A DNA stretch of 64,000 nucleotides from Bordetella genomosp. 12 (GTDB taxonomy: Bacteria; Pseudomonadota; Gammaproteobacteria; Burkholderiales; Burkholderiaceae_B), in the NCBI RefSeq assembly GCF_002261355.1, contig NZ_NEVU01000003.1:372001-436000 (forward strand). Reading direction: 5' to 3'. Position numbers and translations under genes: made by a program. Under the pieces are notes generated by a model. It did no database searches and had not been told where the DNA came from. It saw only the letters and a list, made by a program, of their open reading frames with translations. Position 1 is the stretch's first letter. Each line of letters begins with the position of its first letter. Positions 34,442 to 44,222 of this stretch are shown here, one piece after another.

Positions 34442-36526
34442 CTAGCCGAGTTTTTCCATGAGGTATTTGTGCACATTGAAGGGCTGCCGCCGGCTCTGCA
34501 CGCGCACATAGTCGCCGTTGGGCCGCTGCTGCCAGGACAGCTCGTTATCGCGCAGGGCATAGGTGAACGCCTCGGCGATGACGCGCTTTTTCAAGGTTTT
34601 GTCATAGATGGGGAACGCCACCTCGACCCGGCGGAAGAAATTCCGGTCCATCCAATCGGCGGAAGACAGATAGGTCGTCTCCTGGCCATCGGCGTAAAAA
34701 TAGAAGACGCGCGAATGCTCCAGGAAACGCCCCACCACCGAACGCACGCGGATGTTCTGCGACAGGCCGGGCACGCCGGCGCGCAATGCGCATACGCCAC
34801 GCACGATGAGGTCGATTTTGACCCCGGCCTGGCTGGCCTTGTAGAGTTCTTCGATCACCTGCTCTTCGAGCAGGGAGTTCATCTTGGCCATGATGCGGGC
34901 GCGGCGGCCCGCCTTGGCGGCGCGGGCCTCGGCGCGGATCAGGCTCACCATGCCATCGTGCATGGTGAATGGCGATTGCAGCAAGGCCTTGAGTTCGCGC
35001 CGCGCGCCCAGGCCGGTCAATTGGCCAAAGACTTTGTCCATGTCCTCGCACAAGCGGGGGTCGGCGGTCAACAGCCCGAAGTCGGTATAGAGCCGGGCCG
35101 TGCGCGGATGATAATTACCCGTGCCCAGATGCGCATAGCGGCGCAGCCGGCCTTTTTCGCGGCGCAGCACCAGCGCCATCTTGGCGTGGGTTTTGTGGGC
35201 CACCACGCCGTAGACGACGTGCGCCCCCACCTCTTCCAGCCTTGCTGCCCAATTGATGTTGGTCTGCTCGTCGAAGCGGGCCATCAACTCCACCACCACC
35301 GTGACTTCCTTGCCCGCGCGCGCGGCCGCCAGCAGGATCTGCATCAGCTCGGAATCTTCACCCGTGCGATAGATGGTCTGCTTGATCGCCATGACGTCCG
35401 GATCCAGCGCGGCGGCGGTCAGAAAGTCGATCACCGGCTGGAAGGACTGATACGGATGGTGCAACAGGCGATCGCGCTCGGCGACCGCGGCAAAAAGATC
35501 GGCCGGCTTGTCGCCCACCTGATCAAAGGGTGCGGGCACGGGCGCCAGATAGGCCGGAAACAGCAGTTCCGGGCGGGTGGCCACGTTGCACAGCTGCATC
35601 AGGCGCGACAGGTTCACCGGGCCATTGACGCGGTAGGTATCGGCGGCCGTAAGCGAGAACTCCCGCTGCAGAAAAGCCTCCAGATCCGGCGGCGTGAGCT
35701 TGTCGATTTCCAGGCGCACGGCCGCGCCGAAGTTGCGCTGCGACAGTTCGCCTTGCAAGGCGTGGCGCAAATTGGTGACTTCTTCTTCATCCACGAAGAG
35801 GTCGCTGTTGCGCGTCACGCGCCATTGATAACACCCCAACATCTGTAGGCCGGGGAAAAGCTCGCCCACGAACGCGCGCAGCAAAGAGGTCAGCAGGATG
35901 TAGCCTTCCGGCTGGCCGGAGAGCTCGGGCGGCATTTTGATCAGGCGCGGCAAGGCGCGCGGGGCCTGCACCACGGCGATCGAGGCCTGCCGGCCGAAGG
36001 CGTCGGCGCCCGAGAGCGCGACGATGAAATTCAGGCTTTTGTTGTAGACCCGCGGAAAAGGATGCGCCGGATCCAAGCCGATGGGGGTGAGCAGCGGCAT
36101 GACGTCGCGCATGAAGACTTCGTACGCCCAGGCCTGCTGCGCCTCATTCCACTCCGAGGCGTGATGCAGGGTGATGCCTTCGCGATGCAGGCGCGGCAGG
36201 ATCTGGTCGTTGAGCAGGTCATACTGCCGCGCCACCAGGCGATGCACGGCCTCCTGCACTTCGTCAAAAGCCTGATCCGGCGTGCGTCCATCCGGCCCCA
36301 GCACGGCGGGGCTGTGACGCTGCTGCTCTTTGAGACTGGAAATGCGGATCTCGAAGAACTCGTCCAGGTTGGAGCTGACGATGCACACGTAGCGCAGGCG
36401 CTCCAGCAGGGGCGTATCGGGCCTTTCGGCCATCGCCAGCACGCGTTCGTTGAACTTGAGCAGCGAGAGCTCGCGATTGAGCAGCAAGGGTTCGTCAACC
36501 GAACGGATGGACATACCGGGTTCCAT
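34442..36526 (-). CDS. ppk: polyphosphate kinase 1
   Basis: PPK1 reversibly makes polyphosphate from ATP. At 694 aa it has usual length, with the N-terminal domain (LNRELSLLKFNERVL; SSNLDEFFEIR), head domain and two PLD-like catalytic domains. The autophosphorylated histidine is His447 in KTHAKM, and the second conserved histidine is His604 in FLEHSRVF. YAHLGTGNYHPRTARLYTDF is strictly family-like. The start may instead be the ATG at 36514. It is divergent from ppx and carries its own Pho box 35 bp before the start, so it probably belongs to the phosphate-starvation regulon. Confidence 0.97.
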   Translation of the reverse strand: MEPGMSIRSVDEPLLLNRELSLLKFNERVLAMAERPDTPLLERLRYVCIVSSNLDEFFEIRISSLKEQQRHSPAVLGPDGRTPDQAFDEVQEAVHRLVARQYDLLNDQILPRLHREGITLHHASEWNEAQQAWAYEVFMRDVMPLLTPIGLDPAHPFPRVYNKSLNFIVALSGADAFGRQASIAVVQAPRALPRLIKMPPELSGQPEGYILLTSLLRAFVGELFPGLQMLGCYQWRVTRNSDLFVDEEEVTNLRHALQGELSQRNFGAAVRLEIDKLTPPDLEAFLQREFSLTAADTYRVNGPVNLSRLMQLCNVATRPELLFPAYLAPVPAPFDQVGDKPADLFAAVAERDRLLHHPYQSFQPVIDFLTAAALDPDVMAIKQTIYRTGEDSELMQILLAAARAGKEVTVVVELMARFDEQTNINWAARLEEVGAHVVYGVVAHKTHAKMALVLRREKGRLRRYAHLGTGNYHPRTARLYTDFGLLTADPRLCEDMDKVFGQLTGLGARRELKALLQSPFTMHDGMVSLIRAEARAAKAGRRARIMAKMNSLLEEQVIEELYKASQAGVKIDLIVRGVCALRAGVPGLSQNIRVRSVVGRFLEHSRVFYFYADGQETTYLSSADWMDRNFFRRVEVAFPIYDKTLKKRVIAEAFTYALRDNELSWQQRPNGDYVRVQSRRQPFNVHKYLMEKLG

Positions 36527-36560
36527 ACAAATAAACAGCCTCAGGTTTTACTGCAAAATC

Positions 36561-36578
36561 GTGACGGTTCCATGACAG
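36561..36578 (-). promoter_or_regulatory. Pho box upstream of ppk
   Basis: On the minus strand CTGTCAT-GGAA-CCGTCAC gives two 7-bp repeats with a 4-bp spacer, 13 of 14 positions matching the CTGTCAT/CTGTCAC pair. It is 35 bp from the ppk start, close enough to overlap the promoter. No matching box was seen oriented toward ppx. Confidence 0.75.
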
Positions 36579-36674
36579 GGTCTGCCTCATAGCGTACGCC
36601 AAATTCGGGACGCATAACAGCGGCTTTGCGCAAAGGAAAATGGCGGTCGGGCCGGCATTGTCATATGGGGTCTC

Positions 36675-36680
36675 TATAAT
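36675..36680 (+). promoter_or_regulatory. sigma-70-like -10 element of ppx
   Basis: A perfect TATAAT lies 30 bp upstream of the ppx start codon. No good -35 element sits at 16-18 bp spacing, so the promoter may be weak or activator-dependent. Confidence 0.4.
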
Positions 36681-36710
36681 TGGGCCGATTACCGTCATAC
36701 CTGCGAGCAC

Positions 36711-38192
36711 ATGGATCATCTTCTGGCCGCCGTGGACCTGGGGTCCAATAGTTTCCGTCTTTCCATAGGCCGCGTTGTCCAGCAGGATGGCGTGGCACAG
36801 ATTTACCAGATCGACCGCCTGAAAGAGACGGTGCGCCTGGCCGCCGGTCTGGGCCAGGACAAGATCCTCGGGCCCGAGGCCATCGACCGGGCCGTCAGTG
36901 TGCTGGAACGCTTTGGCGAACGCCTGCGCAGCTTTCATCCCAACCGGGTGCGGGCCGTGGCTACCAACACCTTCCGGGTGGCGCGCAACACGCCGGATTT
37001 TCTGCCGCGCGCCGAAGCCGCCCTGGGTTTCCCCATCGAAGTCATCGCCGGGCGGGAAGAGGCCCGGCTGATTTTCACCGGCGTGGCGCACAGCCTGCCG
37101 CCCTCCCCCAATAAACGGCTGGTCATCGATATCGGCGGCGGCTCCACGGAAGTGATCATCGGCAAGGGGCTGGACCCCAATCTGATGTCCTCGCTCTACA
37201 TGGGCTGTGTGAGCTACAGCCGCCAGTTCTTCCCCGATGGCCGGGTCGACGCCAGCGGCATGAAGCAGGCCGAAATCGCCGCGCGCCGTGAAATCGAAGT
37301 CATCGCCAAGCAATACCGGCGGATGGGCTGGAAAGAGGTCTATGGTTCCTCGGGCACCGCCAAAGCGCTGTTTGCCATCCTGACCGAATGCGGTTTTGCC
37401 AAGGCCATTACGGCCGCCGGCATGGCCAAACTCAAGGACCGCATCATCCGTTCGGGCAAGGTCGTGCCCTCCGAACTGCCCGGCATCAAGCTGGAGCGCG
37501 CCGACGTGCTGCCCGGCGGCCTGGCCATCATGAGCGCCCTGTTCGACGAACTGGGCATCGAGACCATGCTCACGGGCGACGGCGCCCTGCGCCTGGGGGT
37601 GCTTTACGACCTCATCGGCCGCGACGATCAGCACGACAAGCGCGATGAGTCCGTGCGCCAGTTCATGCGGCGGTATCACATCGATATCAATCAGGCGCGC
37701 CGGGTCCGCCAGACTGCGCTGACACTGTTCGACGAGTTGATGCCGGACGGCGCGGAGCGGGCCGAGTTGCGCAATGCCATCGGCTGGACGGCCGACTTGC
37801 ACGAAGTGGGCCTGTCCATCGCGCACAACGCGTATCACAAGCACAGTGCCTACGTGCTGGACAATGCCGATATGCCGGGTTTCTCACGGGCCGATCAGCA
37901 GCTCATGGCCTTGCTGGCGCTGGCCAGCCAGGGCAAGCTCACCAAGGCCGAGACCCTGGTGCGCAGCCGCGGACAATGGATCGCGATTCTCTGCCTGCGC
38001 ATGGCGGTATTGCTGCTGCGCCGGCGCGAAGACACGCCCCTGCCCTTCAAGCTGAAGCTCCAGGGAACGCGTATCGAAGTGGAAATCGCCCGCGAATGGC
38101 TCGACAGCCATCCGCTGACGGACTTCACCTTGCGCAGCGAAATCTCAGAATGGCGTAAGGTCGGTTTCGCGTTCGAGCTGCTTGAGCGCTAG
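36711..38192 (+). CDS. ppx: exopolyphosphatase / guanosine pentaphosphate phosphohydrolase
   Basis: Ppx/GppA-family enzyme (493 aa) that removes terminal phosphate from polyphosphate and may hydrolyse pppGpp. The actin-like ATPase fold motifs AAVDLGSNSFRL (residues 6-17) and VIDIGGGSTEVIIG are visible. A C-terminal HD-like helical domain follows (DLHEVGLSIAHNAYHKHSAY), as in E. coli Ppx. It is divergent from ppk, the reverse of the ppk-ppx operon of E. coli, so synthesis and breakdown can be regulated separately here. Confidence 0.95.
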   Translation: MDHLLAAVDLGSNSFRLSIGRVVQQDGVAQIYQIDRLKETVRLAAGLGQDKILGPEAIDRAVSVLERFGERLRSFHPNRVRAVATNTFRVARNTPDFLPRAEAALGFPIEVIAGREEARLIFTGVAHSLPPSPNKRLVIDIGGGSTEVIIGKGLDPNLMSSLYMGCVSYSRQFFPDGRVDASGMKQAEIAARREIEVIAKQYRRMGWKEVYGSSGTAKALFAILTECGFAKAITAAGMAKLKDRIIRSGKVVPSELPGIKLERADVLPGGLAIMSALFDELGIETMLTGDGALRLGVLYDLIGRDDQHDKRDESVRQFMRRYHIDINQARRVRQTALTLFDELMPDGAERAELRNAIGWTADLHEVGLSIAHNAYHKHSAYVLDNADMPGFSRADQQLMALLALASQGKLTKAETLVRSRGQWIAILCLRMAVLLLRRREDTPLPFKLKLQGTRIEVEIAREWLDSHPLTDFTLRSEISEWRKVGFAFELLER

Positions 38193-38201
38193 CCTGATTG
38201 G

Positions 38202-38250
38202 CCGGGTAGCGCGCCGCACGAAACGGATTTTCCAGCGGCGCAGTACCCGG
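38202..38250. terminator. long hairpin between convergent ppx and olsB
   Basis: Arms CCGGGTA-gc-GCGCCGC (38202-38217) and GCGGCGC-ag-TACCCGG (38235-38250) pair over 14 bp with one internal 2-nt mismatch and a 17-nt loop. It fills the 65-bp space between two convergent genes and may act on both transcripts. No strong T run is present. Confidence 0.5.
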
Positions 38251-38257
38251 CGCATGA

Positions 38258-39073
38258 TCAGCGCGTCCCCGTGGGGCGCAGATCGGCCGGGGGCTCGATC
38301 AGCCCGAAATGGCGTTTGTAGCGCTCGTCCATCATCTCCATGTCCATGAAGACCGGGAAATCGGCGGCGTTGAAATCCGGATCCCAGGCCGGCTCGCCAC
38401 AGACCCGGGCGCCCAGCTTCAGATACCCTTTGATGAGCGGCGGCACGCGCGCCGGCAGGGTGCTGTCCAGGCGTTCGACCGGATAGCGGTGCAGCGGCGC
38501 CACGCGCGGCTCACCCTCGCCGGGTAGGCTTTTGCAAATAGTGCGCCAGACCTCGGCGGCCGTCACGCCATCGTCGCGCAGGCTGACGCTGGCGCAGCCC
38601 AGCGCGTAACGATACCCGCCACGCCGCAGGTATTCGGCCAACCCCGACCAGAGCAGCATGATGACCGCGCCGCCGCGATACTCCGCGTCGGTGCAGGAAC
38701 GCCCCAGCTCGACCACTTCGTTGCGCAGCGGGCCCAGGCCGCTCAGGTCGAACTCCGACTCAGAGTAGTAGCCGCCGGCTTCGCGGGCTTTTTCGGGGGT
38801 GAGGATGCGGTAGGTGCCGACCACCCGCCCGGTGTCGAGCTCGGTCACCATGAGGTGCTCGCACCAGGGATCGAATCTGTCCTGCTCGATGCCATCCTGG
38901 GCATCGGGAAACACGGCACCCATGTCATGCGTGAAGACTTGGTAGCGCAGACGTTGAATCTGCTCGACTTCCTCGGGGGTACGAGCCAGGCCCACGGCCA
39001 GCGTGCGCTGACCGCTGCCGGCCCAGGTACCGCTGCCGTCAGTCGTTTTGTCCAAGCGGGCTAGTTCAAGCAT
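38258..39073 (-). CDS. olsB: L-ornithine N-alpha-acyltransferase (OlsB-like, GNAT fold)
   Basis: A 271-aa acyl-ACP-dependent acyltransferase of the hemolysin/Acetyltransf_5 group, which makes lyso-ornithine lipid, the first step to phosphorus-free ornithine lipids of the membrane. Typical segments are LARTPEEVEQIQRLRYQVF, QDRFDPWCEHLMV, VVGTYRIL and VELGRSCTDAEYRGGAVIML. No olsA acyltransferase is adjacent. Its location beside pst-ppk-ppx fits the known role of ornithine lipids as phospholipid substitutes during phosphate starvation. A weak Pho-like sequence lies 43 bp upstream (39116-39133). Confidence 0.82.
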   Translation of the reverse strand: MLELARLDKTTDGSGTWAGSGQRTLAVGLARTPEEVEQIQRLRYQVFTHDMGAVFPDAQDGIEQDRFDPWCEHLMVTELDTGRVVGTYRILTPEKAREAGGYYSESEFDLSGLGPLRNEVVELGRSCTDAEYRGGAVIMLLWSGLAEYLRRGGYRYALGCASVSLRDDGVTAAEVWRTICKSLPGEGEPRVAPLHRYPVERLDSTLPARVPPLIKGYLKLGARVCGEPAWDPDFNAADFPVFMDMEMMDERYKRHFGLIEPPADLRPTGTR

Positions 39074-39115
39074 TGCGCGGGGCTCCTAAATTTGCTGCCA
39101 GTGTGGACGCGCGTC

Positions 39116-39133
39116 ATGTCAGTTTTCTGACGA
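39116..39133 (-). promoter_or_regulatory. weak Pho-box-like sequence upstream of olsB
   Basis: On the minus strand TCGTCAG-AAAA-CTGACAT has the 7-4-7 layout of a Pho box, with one good half (CTGACAT) and one poor half. It is also a perfect GTCAG-N4-CTGAC inverted repeat, so a small hairpin or another regulator's site is an equal alternative. Confidence 0.3.
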
Positions 39134-39211
39134 AAATGTTACTTGACTATGAAGTTTACGCCGCCTGCGTAAACGGCGCAGGAAACGGCTTATTCTCATA
39201 TAGTTACAACA

Positions 39212-39240
39212 ACGGCCCGCTCGGAGGCGGGCCGTTTTGT
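39212..39240. terminator. terminator-like hairpin downstream of glmM
   Basis: A 9-bp perfect stem ACGGCCCGC / GCGGGCCGT with a 6-nt loop lies 24 bp past the glmM stop. T-rich sequence follows on both strands (TTTTGT on plus, TGTTGT on minus), so it may end the minus-strand ftsH-folP-glmM message. Confidence 0.65.
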
Positions 39241-39258
39241 CCGTGCTTTTCGGGGAAA

Positions 39259-40605
39259 TCAGCCCAGGCTGTCGGCCAGCTTCTGAGCGCTGGTTTGCGC
39301 CAGTGCCTCATCTTCTGCTTCGACCATCAGACGCAGCTTCGGTTCAGTGCCCGAGGCCCGGATCAACACCCGCCCGCGTCCGGCCAGCTCGGCCTCGACC
39401 GCCTGGCGCGCCGCCGCCAGGCCGGCATGGGTTTTCCAGTCCATCCCCGGCTTGAGGGGGACGTTGATCATGACCTGGGGATACATGCGCAAGTCAGAGA
39501 TCCAGTCCGCCAGCGAAGTCTGATTGGCCTGCAAGGCGCCCAGCACCTGCAACGCCGCGATCGTGCCGTCGCCGGTGGTATGGCAATCCAGGCAGAGCAG
39601 ATGGCCGGAGCTCTCGCCGCCGTACTGCCAGCCGCGAGCCACCAGTTGCTCGAGCACATAACGGTCACCCACGTTGGCGCGCTCAAAGGCCACGCCCAGG
39701 CGGCCCATGGCCAGCTCGAACCCGTAGTTGGTCATGAGGGTGCCGACCACGCCTTCGACCTTGCGCCGCTGCATGCGGTCGCGCACGATGGCGTAAAGCA
39801 ACTCATCGCCGTTGTAGATCCGGCCGCTGGCATCAACCATTTGCAGGCGGTCGGCGTCGCCATCGAGCGCAATGCCGTAGTGCGCCCCGCGCGCCTTGAC
39901 CTCGGCGGCCAGCGATTCAGGGTGCAGGGCCCCGACGCCCTTGTTGATGTTGAAGCCGTCCGGCGAGACGCCGATGGCATGGACTTCGGCGCCGACTTCG
40001 CGGAACACATGCGGGGCGATGTTGTAGGCCGCGCCGTTGGCCGCGTCGATCACCAGCTTCATGCCGTGCAGATCCAGGGAGGACGGCACGGTGCTCTTGC
40101 AGAATTCGATGTAGCGGCCTTGCGAGTCCGACATGCGGCGAGCGCGCCCCAACTCTTCGGATTTGACGCAGCCCAGCTCCTCGTCCAGGGCGGCCTCGAT
40201 CTCTGCCTCGACCTCGTCGGGCAGCTTGGTGCCCTCGGCCGAGAAGAACTTGATGCCGTTATCCTGGTAAGGATTGTGCGAGGCGCTGATGACGATGCCA
40301 GCCACCAGGCGCAGGGTGCGGGTCAGATAGGCCACGCCCGGCGTGGGAATGGGCCCGGCCAGCAGGACATCGATGCCCGCGGCCGACAGCCCGGCTTCCA
40401 GCGCGGACTCGAGCATATAGCCCGAGATACGGGTGTCCTTGCCGATCAGCACTTGCGGGCGGCCCCCGACCCGGCTGGCCTTATTGCGGCGCACCAGCAC
40501 CCGGCCGGCGGCATAGCCGAGCCGCAACGCGAATGCCGCGTTGATCACCGGGCCGCCGACTTCACCACGCACCCCGTCGGTGCCGAAATACTTGCGTTGA
40601 CTCAT
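39259..40605 (-). CDS. glmM: phosphoglucosamine mutase
   Basis: Converts glucosamine-6-phosphate to glucosamine-1-phosphate for UDP-GlcNAc, peptidoglycan and LPS synthesis. It is 448 aa long. The catalytic phosphoserine is Ser109 in ISASHNP, the Mg-binding loop is DGDADR, the sugar-binding loop is GGESSGHL, and the phosphate-binding loop [10 protein letters not shown] is at the C-terminus. It overlaps folP by ATGA (40602-40605), giving the conserved ftsH-folP-glmM order of many proteobacteria. Confidence 0.97.
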   Translation of the reverse strand: MSQRKYFGTDGVRGEVGGPVINAAFALRLGYAAGRVLVRRNKASRVGGRPQVLIGKDTRISGYMLESALEAGLSAAGIDVLLAGPIPTPGVAYLTRTLRLVAGIVISASHNPYQDNGIKFFSAEGTKLPDEVEAEIEAALDEELGCVKSEELGRARRMSDSQGRYIEFCKSTVPSSLDLHGMKLVIDAANGAAYNIAPHVFREVGAEVHAIGVSPDGFNINKGVGALHPESLAAEVKARGAHYGIALDGDADRLQMVDASGRIYNGDELLYAIVRDRMQRRKVEGVVGTLMTNYGFELAMGRLGVAFERANVGDRYVLEQLVARGWQYGGESSGHLLCLDCHTTGDGTIAALQVLGALQANQTSLADWISDLRMYPQVMINVPLKPGMDWKTHAGLAAARQAVEAELAGRGRVLIRASGTEPKLRLMVEAEDEALAQTSAQKLADSLG

Positions 40606-41444
40606 GAGAGGATGGCTCCTTGTTCGGCCGCCTGCCAGACCTTGAGCGCGTCGATGGTGGCGGCCACATCATGCACGCGCACGATGGAGGCACCACGCGC
40701 CACACAAGCCAGGGCGGCGGCAATGCTACCGGGAAGACGCTCGCCGACCGGGCGGCCGGTGACCGCCCCGATCATGGATTTGCGAGACAGGCCGATCAGC
40801 AGCGGATAGCTCGAGACGCGCAGGCTGGCCAACCTGCGCAGCAATTGGTAGTTCTGATCCATGGTCTTGCCGAAACCGAAGCCGGGGTCGAGCACGATGC
40901 GGCGCGGATCGACCCAAGCCGCGCGCAGGCGTTGCGCGCGCGCGCCCAGGAACACGCCGATCTCGCCCATGAGGTCGGTGTATTCGGGGGCGTCCTGCAT
41001 CGTGCCCGGCTCGCCCTTCATGTGCATGACGCACAGGCCGCAGCGCGACTGCGCCACCGCCTCGATGGCGCCCGGCTGCCGAAAACCATAGATGTCATTG
41101 ATCATGTCGGCGCCGGCATCGAGCACGGCGCGCATGACTTCAGGCTTGAAGGTATCGATGGACAGCGGCACACCGCTGTCGCGCAAGGCTTCGATCACGG
41201 GCAGCAGACGGCGCAGCTCTTCCTGGGCCGACACGGCCGGCGCGCCCGGCCGGGTGGACTCGCCGCCCAGATCCAGGATGTGCGCGCCCTCGGCGATCAA
41301 CTGCCGCGCATGGGCCACCGCGCGATCGGGGTCATCGTGCTGGCCGCCATCCGAAAAAGAATCGGGGGTGACATTGACGATGCCCATAACAAGCGGGCGC
41401 TCGAGATCCAGCTCAAAGCGCCCGCACAAAAAAGAATTTGCCAT
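40602..41444 (-). CDS. folP: dihydropteroate synthase
   Basis: Joins p-aminobenzoate to dihydropterin pyrophosphate in folate synthesis; target of sulfonamides. It is a TIM barrel with [27 protein letters not shown] and the C-terminal SIVRVHDV motif. The frame is open to an ATG at 41510 inside ftsH, but the family start [10 protein letters not shown] at 41444 gives 280 aa and removes the overlap. It sits between ftsH and glmM in one operon. Confidence 0.96.
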   Translation of the reverse strand: MANSFLCGRFELDLERPLVMGIVNVTPDSFSDGGQHDDPDRAVAHARQLIAEGAHILDLGGESTRPGAPAVSAQEELRRLLPVIEALRDSGVPLSIDTFKPEVMRAVLDAGADMINDIYGFRQPGAIEAVAQSRCGLCVMHMKGEPGTMQDAPEYTDLMGEIGVFLGARAQRLRAAWVDPRRIVLDPGFGFGKTMDQNYQLLRRLASLRVSSYPLLIGLSRKSMIGAVTGRPVGERLPGSIAAALACVARGASIVRVHDVAATIDALKVWQAAEQGAILS

Positions 41445-41472
41445 GTAAAGACGTAAGGGGAACGACCGCGGC

Positions 41473-43359
41473 TTACACCGCTGCGGCCGTATTGCCCCCG
41501 GCAGCCACACCGCTGGCAGGCGTGTCCGGCGTATCCGACGGACCCTGGGGGGTCTTGGGCGGACGCGGCGGACGGCCTTCGATGATGTCGTTGATCTGGT
41601 CGGCGTCGATGGTTTCCCAATCGAGCAGCGCGCGCGTCATGACTTCGACCTTGTCGCGGTTGTCTTCCAGAATCTTGCGAGCGACACCATATTGCTCGTC
41701 GATGATGCGGCGGATCTCGTTGTCGACCTTTTGCATGGTCGCTTCCGAGACGTGGGTCGTCTTGGTGACGCTGCGGCCCAGGAAAACCTCGCCTTCATTG
41801 TCGGCATAGACCATGGGGCCCAGTTCGTCGGTCATACCGTAACGGGTGACGATGTCGCGGGCGATGGCCGTGGCGCGCTCGAAGTCGTTCGATGCGCCGG
41901 TGGTCATCTGGTCCATGAAGAGTTCTTCGGCGATACGGCCGCCGAACAACACGGCGATCGTATTCAGCAGACGGCCCTTGTCCATGCTGTAGCGATCGGT
42001 TTCCGGCAATTGCATGGTCACGCCCAGCGCGCGGCCGCGCGGGATGATGGTGACCTTGTGCACCGGATCGGTCTTGGGCAGCATGCGCGCGACGATGGCG
42101 TGGCCGGACTCATGATAGGCCGTGTTGCGACGCTCTTCCTCGGGCATGACGATGGAGCGGCGCTCGGCGCCCATGATGATCTTGTCCTTGGCCTTTTCGA
42201 AGTCGGACATGTCGACCGTACGGCCATTACGGCGGGCGGCGAACAAGGCGGCTTCGTTCACGAGGTTGGCCAGATCCGCGCCCGAGAAACCCGGGGTGCC
42301 GCGGGCCAGGATGGTGGCATCCACGTTGGGCGACAGGGGCACCTTGCGCATATGGACTTTCAGGATCTGCTCGCGGCCGCGGATATCGGGCAGCGGCACC
42401 ACGACCTGGCGGTCAAAGCGGCCCGGACGCAGCAGCGCCGGATCCAGCACGTCGGGACGGTTGGTCGCGGCGATGACGATCACGCCCTGGCCCGACTCGA
42501 AGCCGTCCATCTCGACCAGCATCTGGTTCAGGGTTTGTTCGCGCTCGTCGTTGCCGCCACCCAGGCCGGCGCCGCGCTGACGGCCCACGGCGTCGATTTC
42601 ATCGATGAAGATGATGCAAGGCGCGTGCTTCTTGGCGTTTTCGAACATGTCGCGCACACGGGCCGCGCCCACGCCGACGAACATTTCAACGAAGTCAGAA
42701 CCGGAAATGCTGAAGAAAGGCACCTTGGCTTCGCCGGCGATGGCCTTGGCCAGCAAGGTCTTGCCGGTACCGGGCGAACCCACCATCAGCACGCCGCGCG
42801 GGATACGCCCGCCCAGCTTCTGGAACTTGCTCGGGTCACGCAGGAAATCGACCAGTTCCTGGACGTCTTCCTTGGCTTCGTCGCAACCGGCGACATCCGC
42901 GAAGGTGACCTGGTTGGTGTTTTCATCGAGCATGCGGGCACGCGACTTGCCGAAGCTGAAAGCGCCCCCGCGTCCGCCGCCCTGCATCTGCCTCATGAAG
43001 AACACCCACACCCCGATCAGCAACAACATCGGGAACCAGGATACGAAAATGCTCATCAGCAGCGACGGCTCTTCGCGCGCCTTGCCGGAAACCTGTACGC
43101 CGTATTTCAGCAGATCCGACACCATCCAGAGGTCGCCCGGCGAGGTCAGCGTGTACGAACGCCCCGTGTCCGGCGTGACGTAGAGCACATCGCCCTGAAC
43201 GTCGACCTTGCGGATGCGGCCGGCTTTGGCGTCATCCATGAACTGGGTGTAGGTAACGCCGTCCTGGCTCTGTGCACGTCCGTCGAACTGCTTGAATACC
43301 GTGAACAGCACCAGTGCGATCACCATCCAGACCGCAACTTTAGAAAACGAATTGTTCAA
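41473..43359 (-). CDS. ftsH: ATP-dependent zinc metalloprotease FtsH
   Basis: A membrane-anchored AAA+ protease that degrades misfolded membrane proteins and regulators such as LpxC and sigma-32. It has two N-terminal membrane helices around a periplasmic domain (helix 1 about 6-22, helix 2 about 98-120), Walker A GSPGTGKT (194-201), Walker B IDEID (252-256) and zinc site HESGH (from His416). The start is a TTG at 43359 (then NNSFSK...), supported by AGGAGA 6 bp upstream; an ATG at 43416 lacks this support. The length is 628 aa. Confidence 0.96.
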   Translation of the reverse strand: MNNSFSKVAVWMVIALVLFTVFKQFDGRAQSQDGVTYTQFMDDAKAGRIRKVDVQGDVLYVTPDTGRSYTLTSPGDLWMVSDLLKYGVQVSGKAREEPSLLMSIFVSWFPMLLLIGVWVFFMRQMQGGGRGGAFSFGKSRARMLDENTNQVTFADVAGCDEAKEDVQELVDFLRDPSKFQKLGGRIPRGVLMVGSPGTGKTLLAKAIAGEAKVPFFSISGSDFVEMFVGVGAARVRDMFENAKKHAPCIIFIDEIDAVGRQRGAGLGGGNDEREQTLNQMLVEMDGFESGQGVIVIAATNRPDVLDPALLRPGRFDRQVVVPLPDIRGREQILKVHMRKVPLSPNVDATILARGTPGFSGADLANLVNEAALFAARRNGRTVDMSDFEKAKDKIIMGAERRSIVMPEEERRNTAYHESGHAIVARMLPKTDPVHKVTIIPRGRALGVTMQLPETDRYSMDKGRLLNTIAVLFGGRIAEELFMDQMTTGASNDFERATAIARDIVTRYGMTDELGPMVYADNEGEVFLGRSVTKTTHVSEATMQKVDNEIRRIIDEQYGVARKILEDNRDKVEVMTRALLDWETIDADQINDIIEGRPPRPPKTPQGPSDTPDTPASGVAAGGNTAAAV

Positions 43360-43532
43360 GGTCGATCTCCTGCTCTCGATTCCGACCGGCAGACCCGGCG
43401 CTCCCGCGCGCAACAACGCCCGGCCTGCAATGTAAAGTCAATAGCCCATTCTACCCTGACAAGGCAGATTGCGCCGGTTGGCGCCCCGTGGCCTGTTCCG
43501 CCCGGGCCGTTCAGGGGTGTTACCCCCTTGTT

Positions 43533-44204
43533 TTATTCGGCTGTACTGTTTTTCGAGTCCCTCACAACGGGGTCCTTGAGATCACGCGCCACCAGGAAAG
43601 TTTCAGAGGATTTATCGCGCGAAGCCTTGGGCTTGCGCTCGACCACCCGTTTGAAACGCTGTTTGAAGGATTGGACGATCTGCGAAAACCCGCTGCCGTG
43701 AAACGCCTTGACGATCAGGGCGCCGTTGGGCTTGAGATGCGCGCAGGAAAACTCCAGTGCCAGATCACAGACGTGCTGAATCCGGGCGGAATCGGCCACT
43801 CCTACCCCCGACAAGTTGGGGGCCATATCAGAGATTACAAGATCCACCGCGTGATTGCCCACGCGTTGCTCCAGTTCGGCCAATACTTCGTCGTCGCGGA
43901 AGTCCCCTTGAAAGAACTCCACCCCCGCGATGGGCTCCATGGGCAGCAGATCCAGGGCGATGATGCGGCCCTCGACCACGCCGCCGGCGCCGGCCAGCCG
44001 CTCTCGCAGCACCTGCGACCAGCTGCCGGGCGCCGAACCCAGATCGACGACGACATCGCCCTTTTTGAGCAATTTTTCGGTTTCCAGGATCTCGATCAGC
44101 TTGAAGGCGGCACGCGCCCGATACCCTTTCTGTTGCGCCAGCTTCACATAAGGGTCATTGATGTGCTGATGAATCCAATCTTTGGAGAATTTCTTTTTGG
44201 CCAT
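43533..44204 (-). CDS. rlmE: 23S rRNA 2'-O-ribose methyltransferase RlmE
   Basis: SAM-dependent methylation of U2552 in 23S rRNA (FtsJ/RrmJ family). At 223 aa it has the SAM-binding [15 protein letters not shown] motif, and the catalytic K-D-K-E residues lie in the usual motifs ([10 protein letters not shown] for Asp, [11 protein letters not shown] for Lys). It is upstream of ftsH on the same strand, as in E. coli (rlmE-ftsH), with 173 bp between them. It is divergent from the YhbY gene, with only 18 bp between start codons, so the two promoters must overlap the genes. Confidence 0.96.
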   Translation of the reverse strand: MAKKKFSKDWIHQHINDPYVKLAQQKGYRARAAFKLIEILETEKLLKKGDVVVDLGSAPGSWSQVLRERLAGAGGVVEGRIIALDLLPMEPIAGVEFFQGDFRDDEVLAELEQRVGNHAVDLVISDMAPNLSGVGVADSARIQHVCDLALEFSCAHLKPNGALIVKAFHGSGFSQIVQSFKQRFKRVVERKPKASRDKSSETFLVARDLKDPVVRDSKNSTAE

Positions 44205-44222
44205 TACCGTACAATTCCAAGC

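Noticed and set aside
41692-43701. A 669-codon plus-strand frame opposite ftsH.
   Set aside because: Antisense to an essential, fully conserved gene; no homology features.
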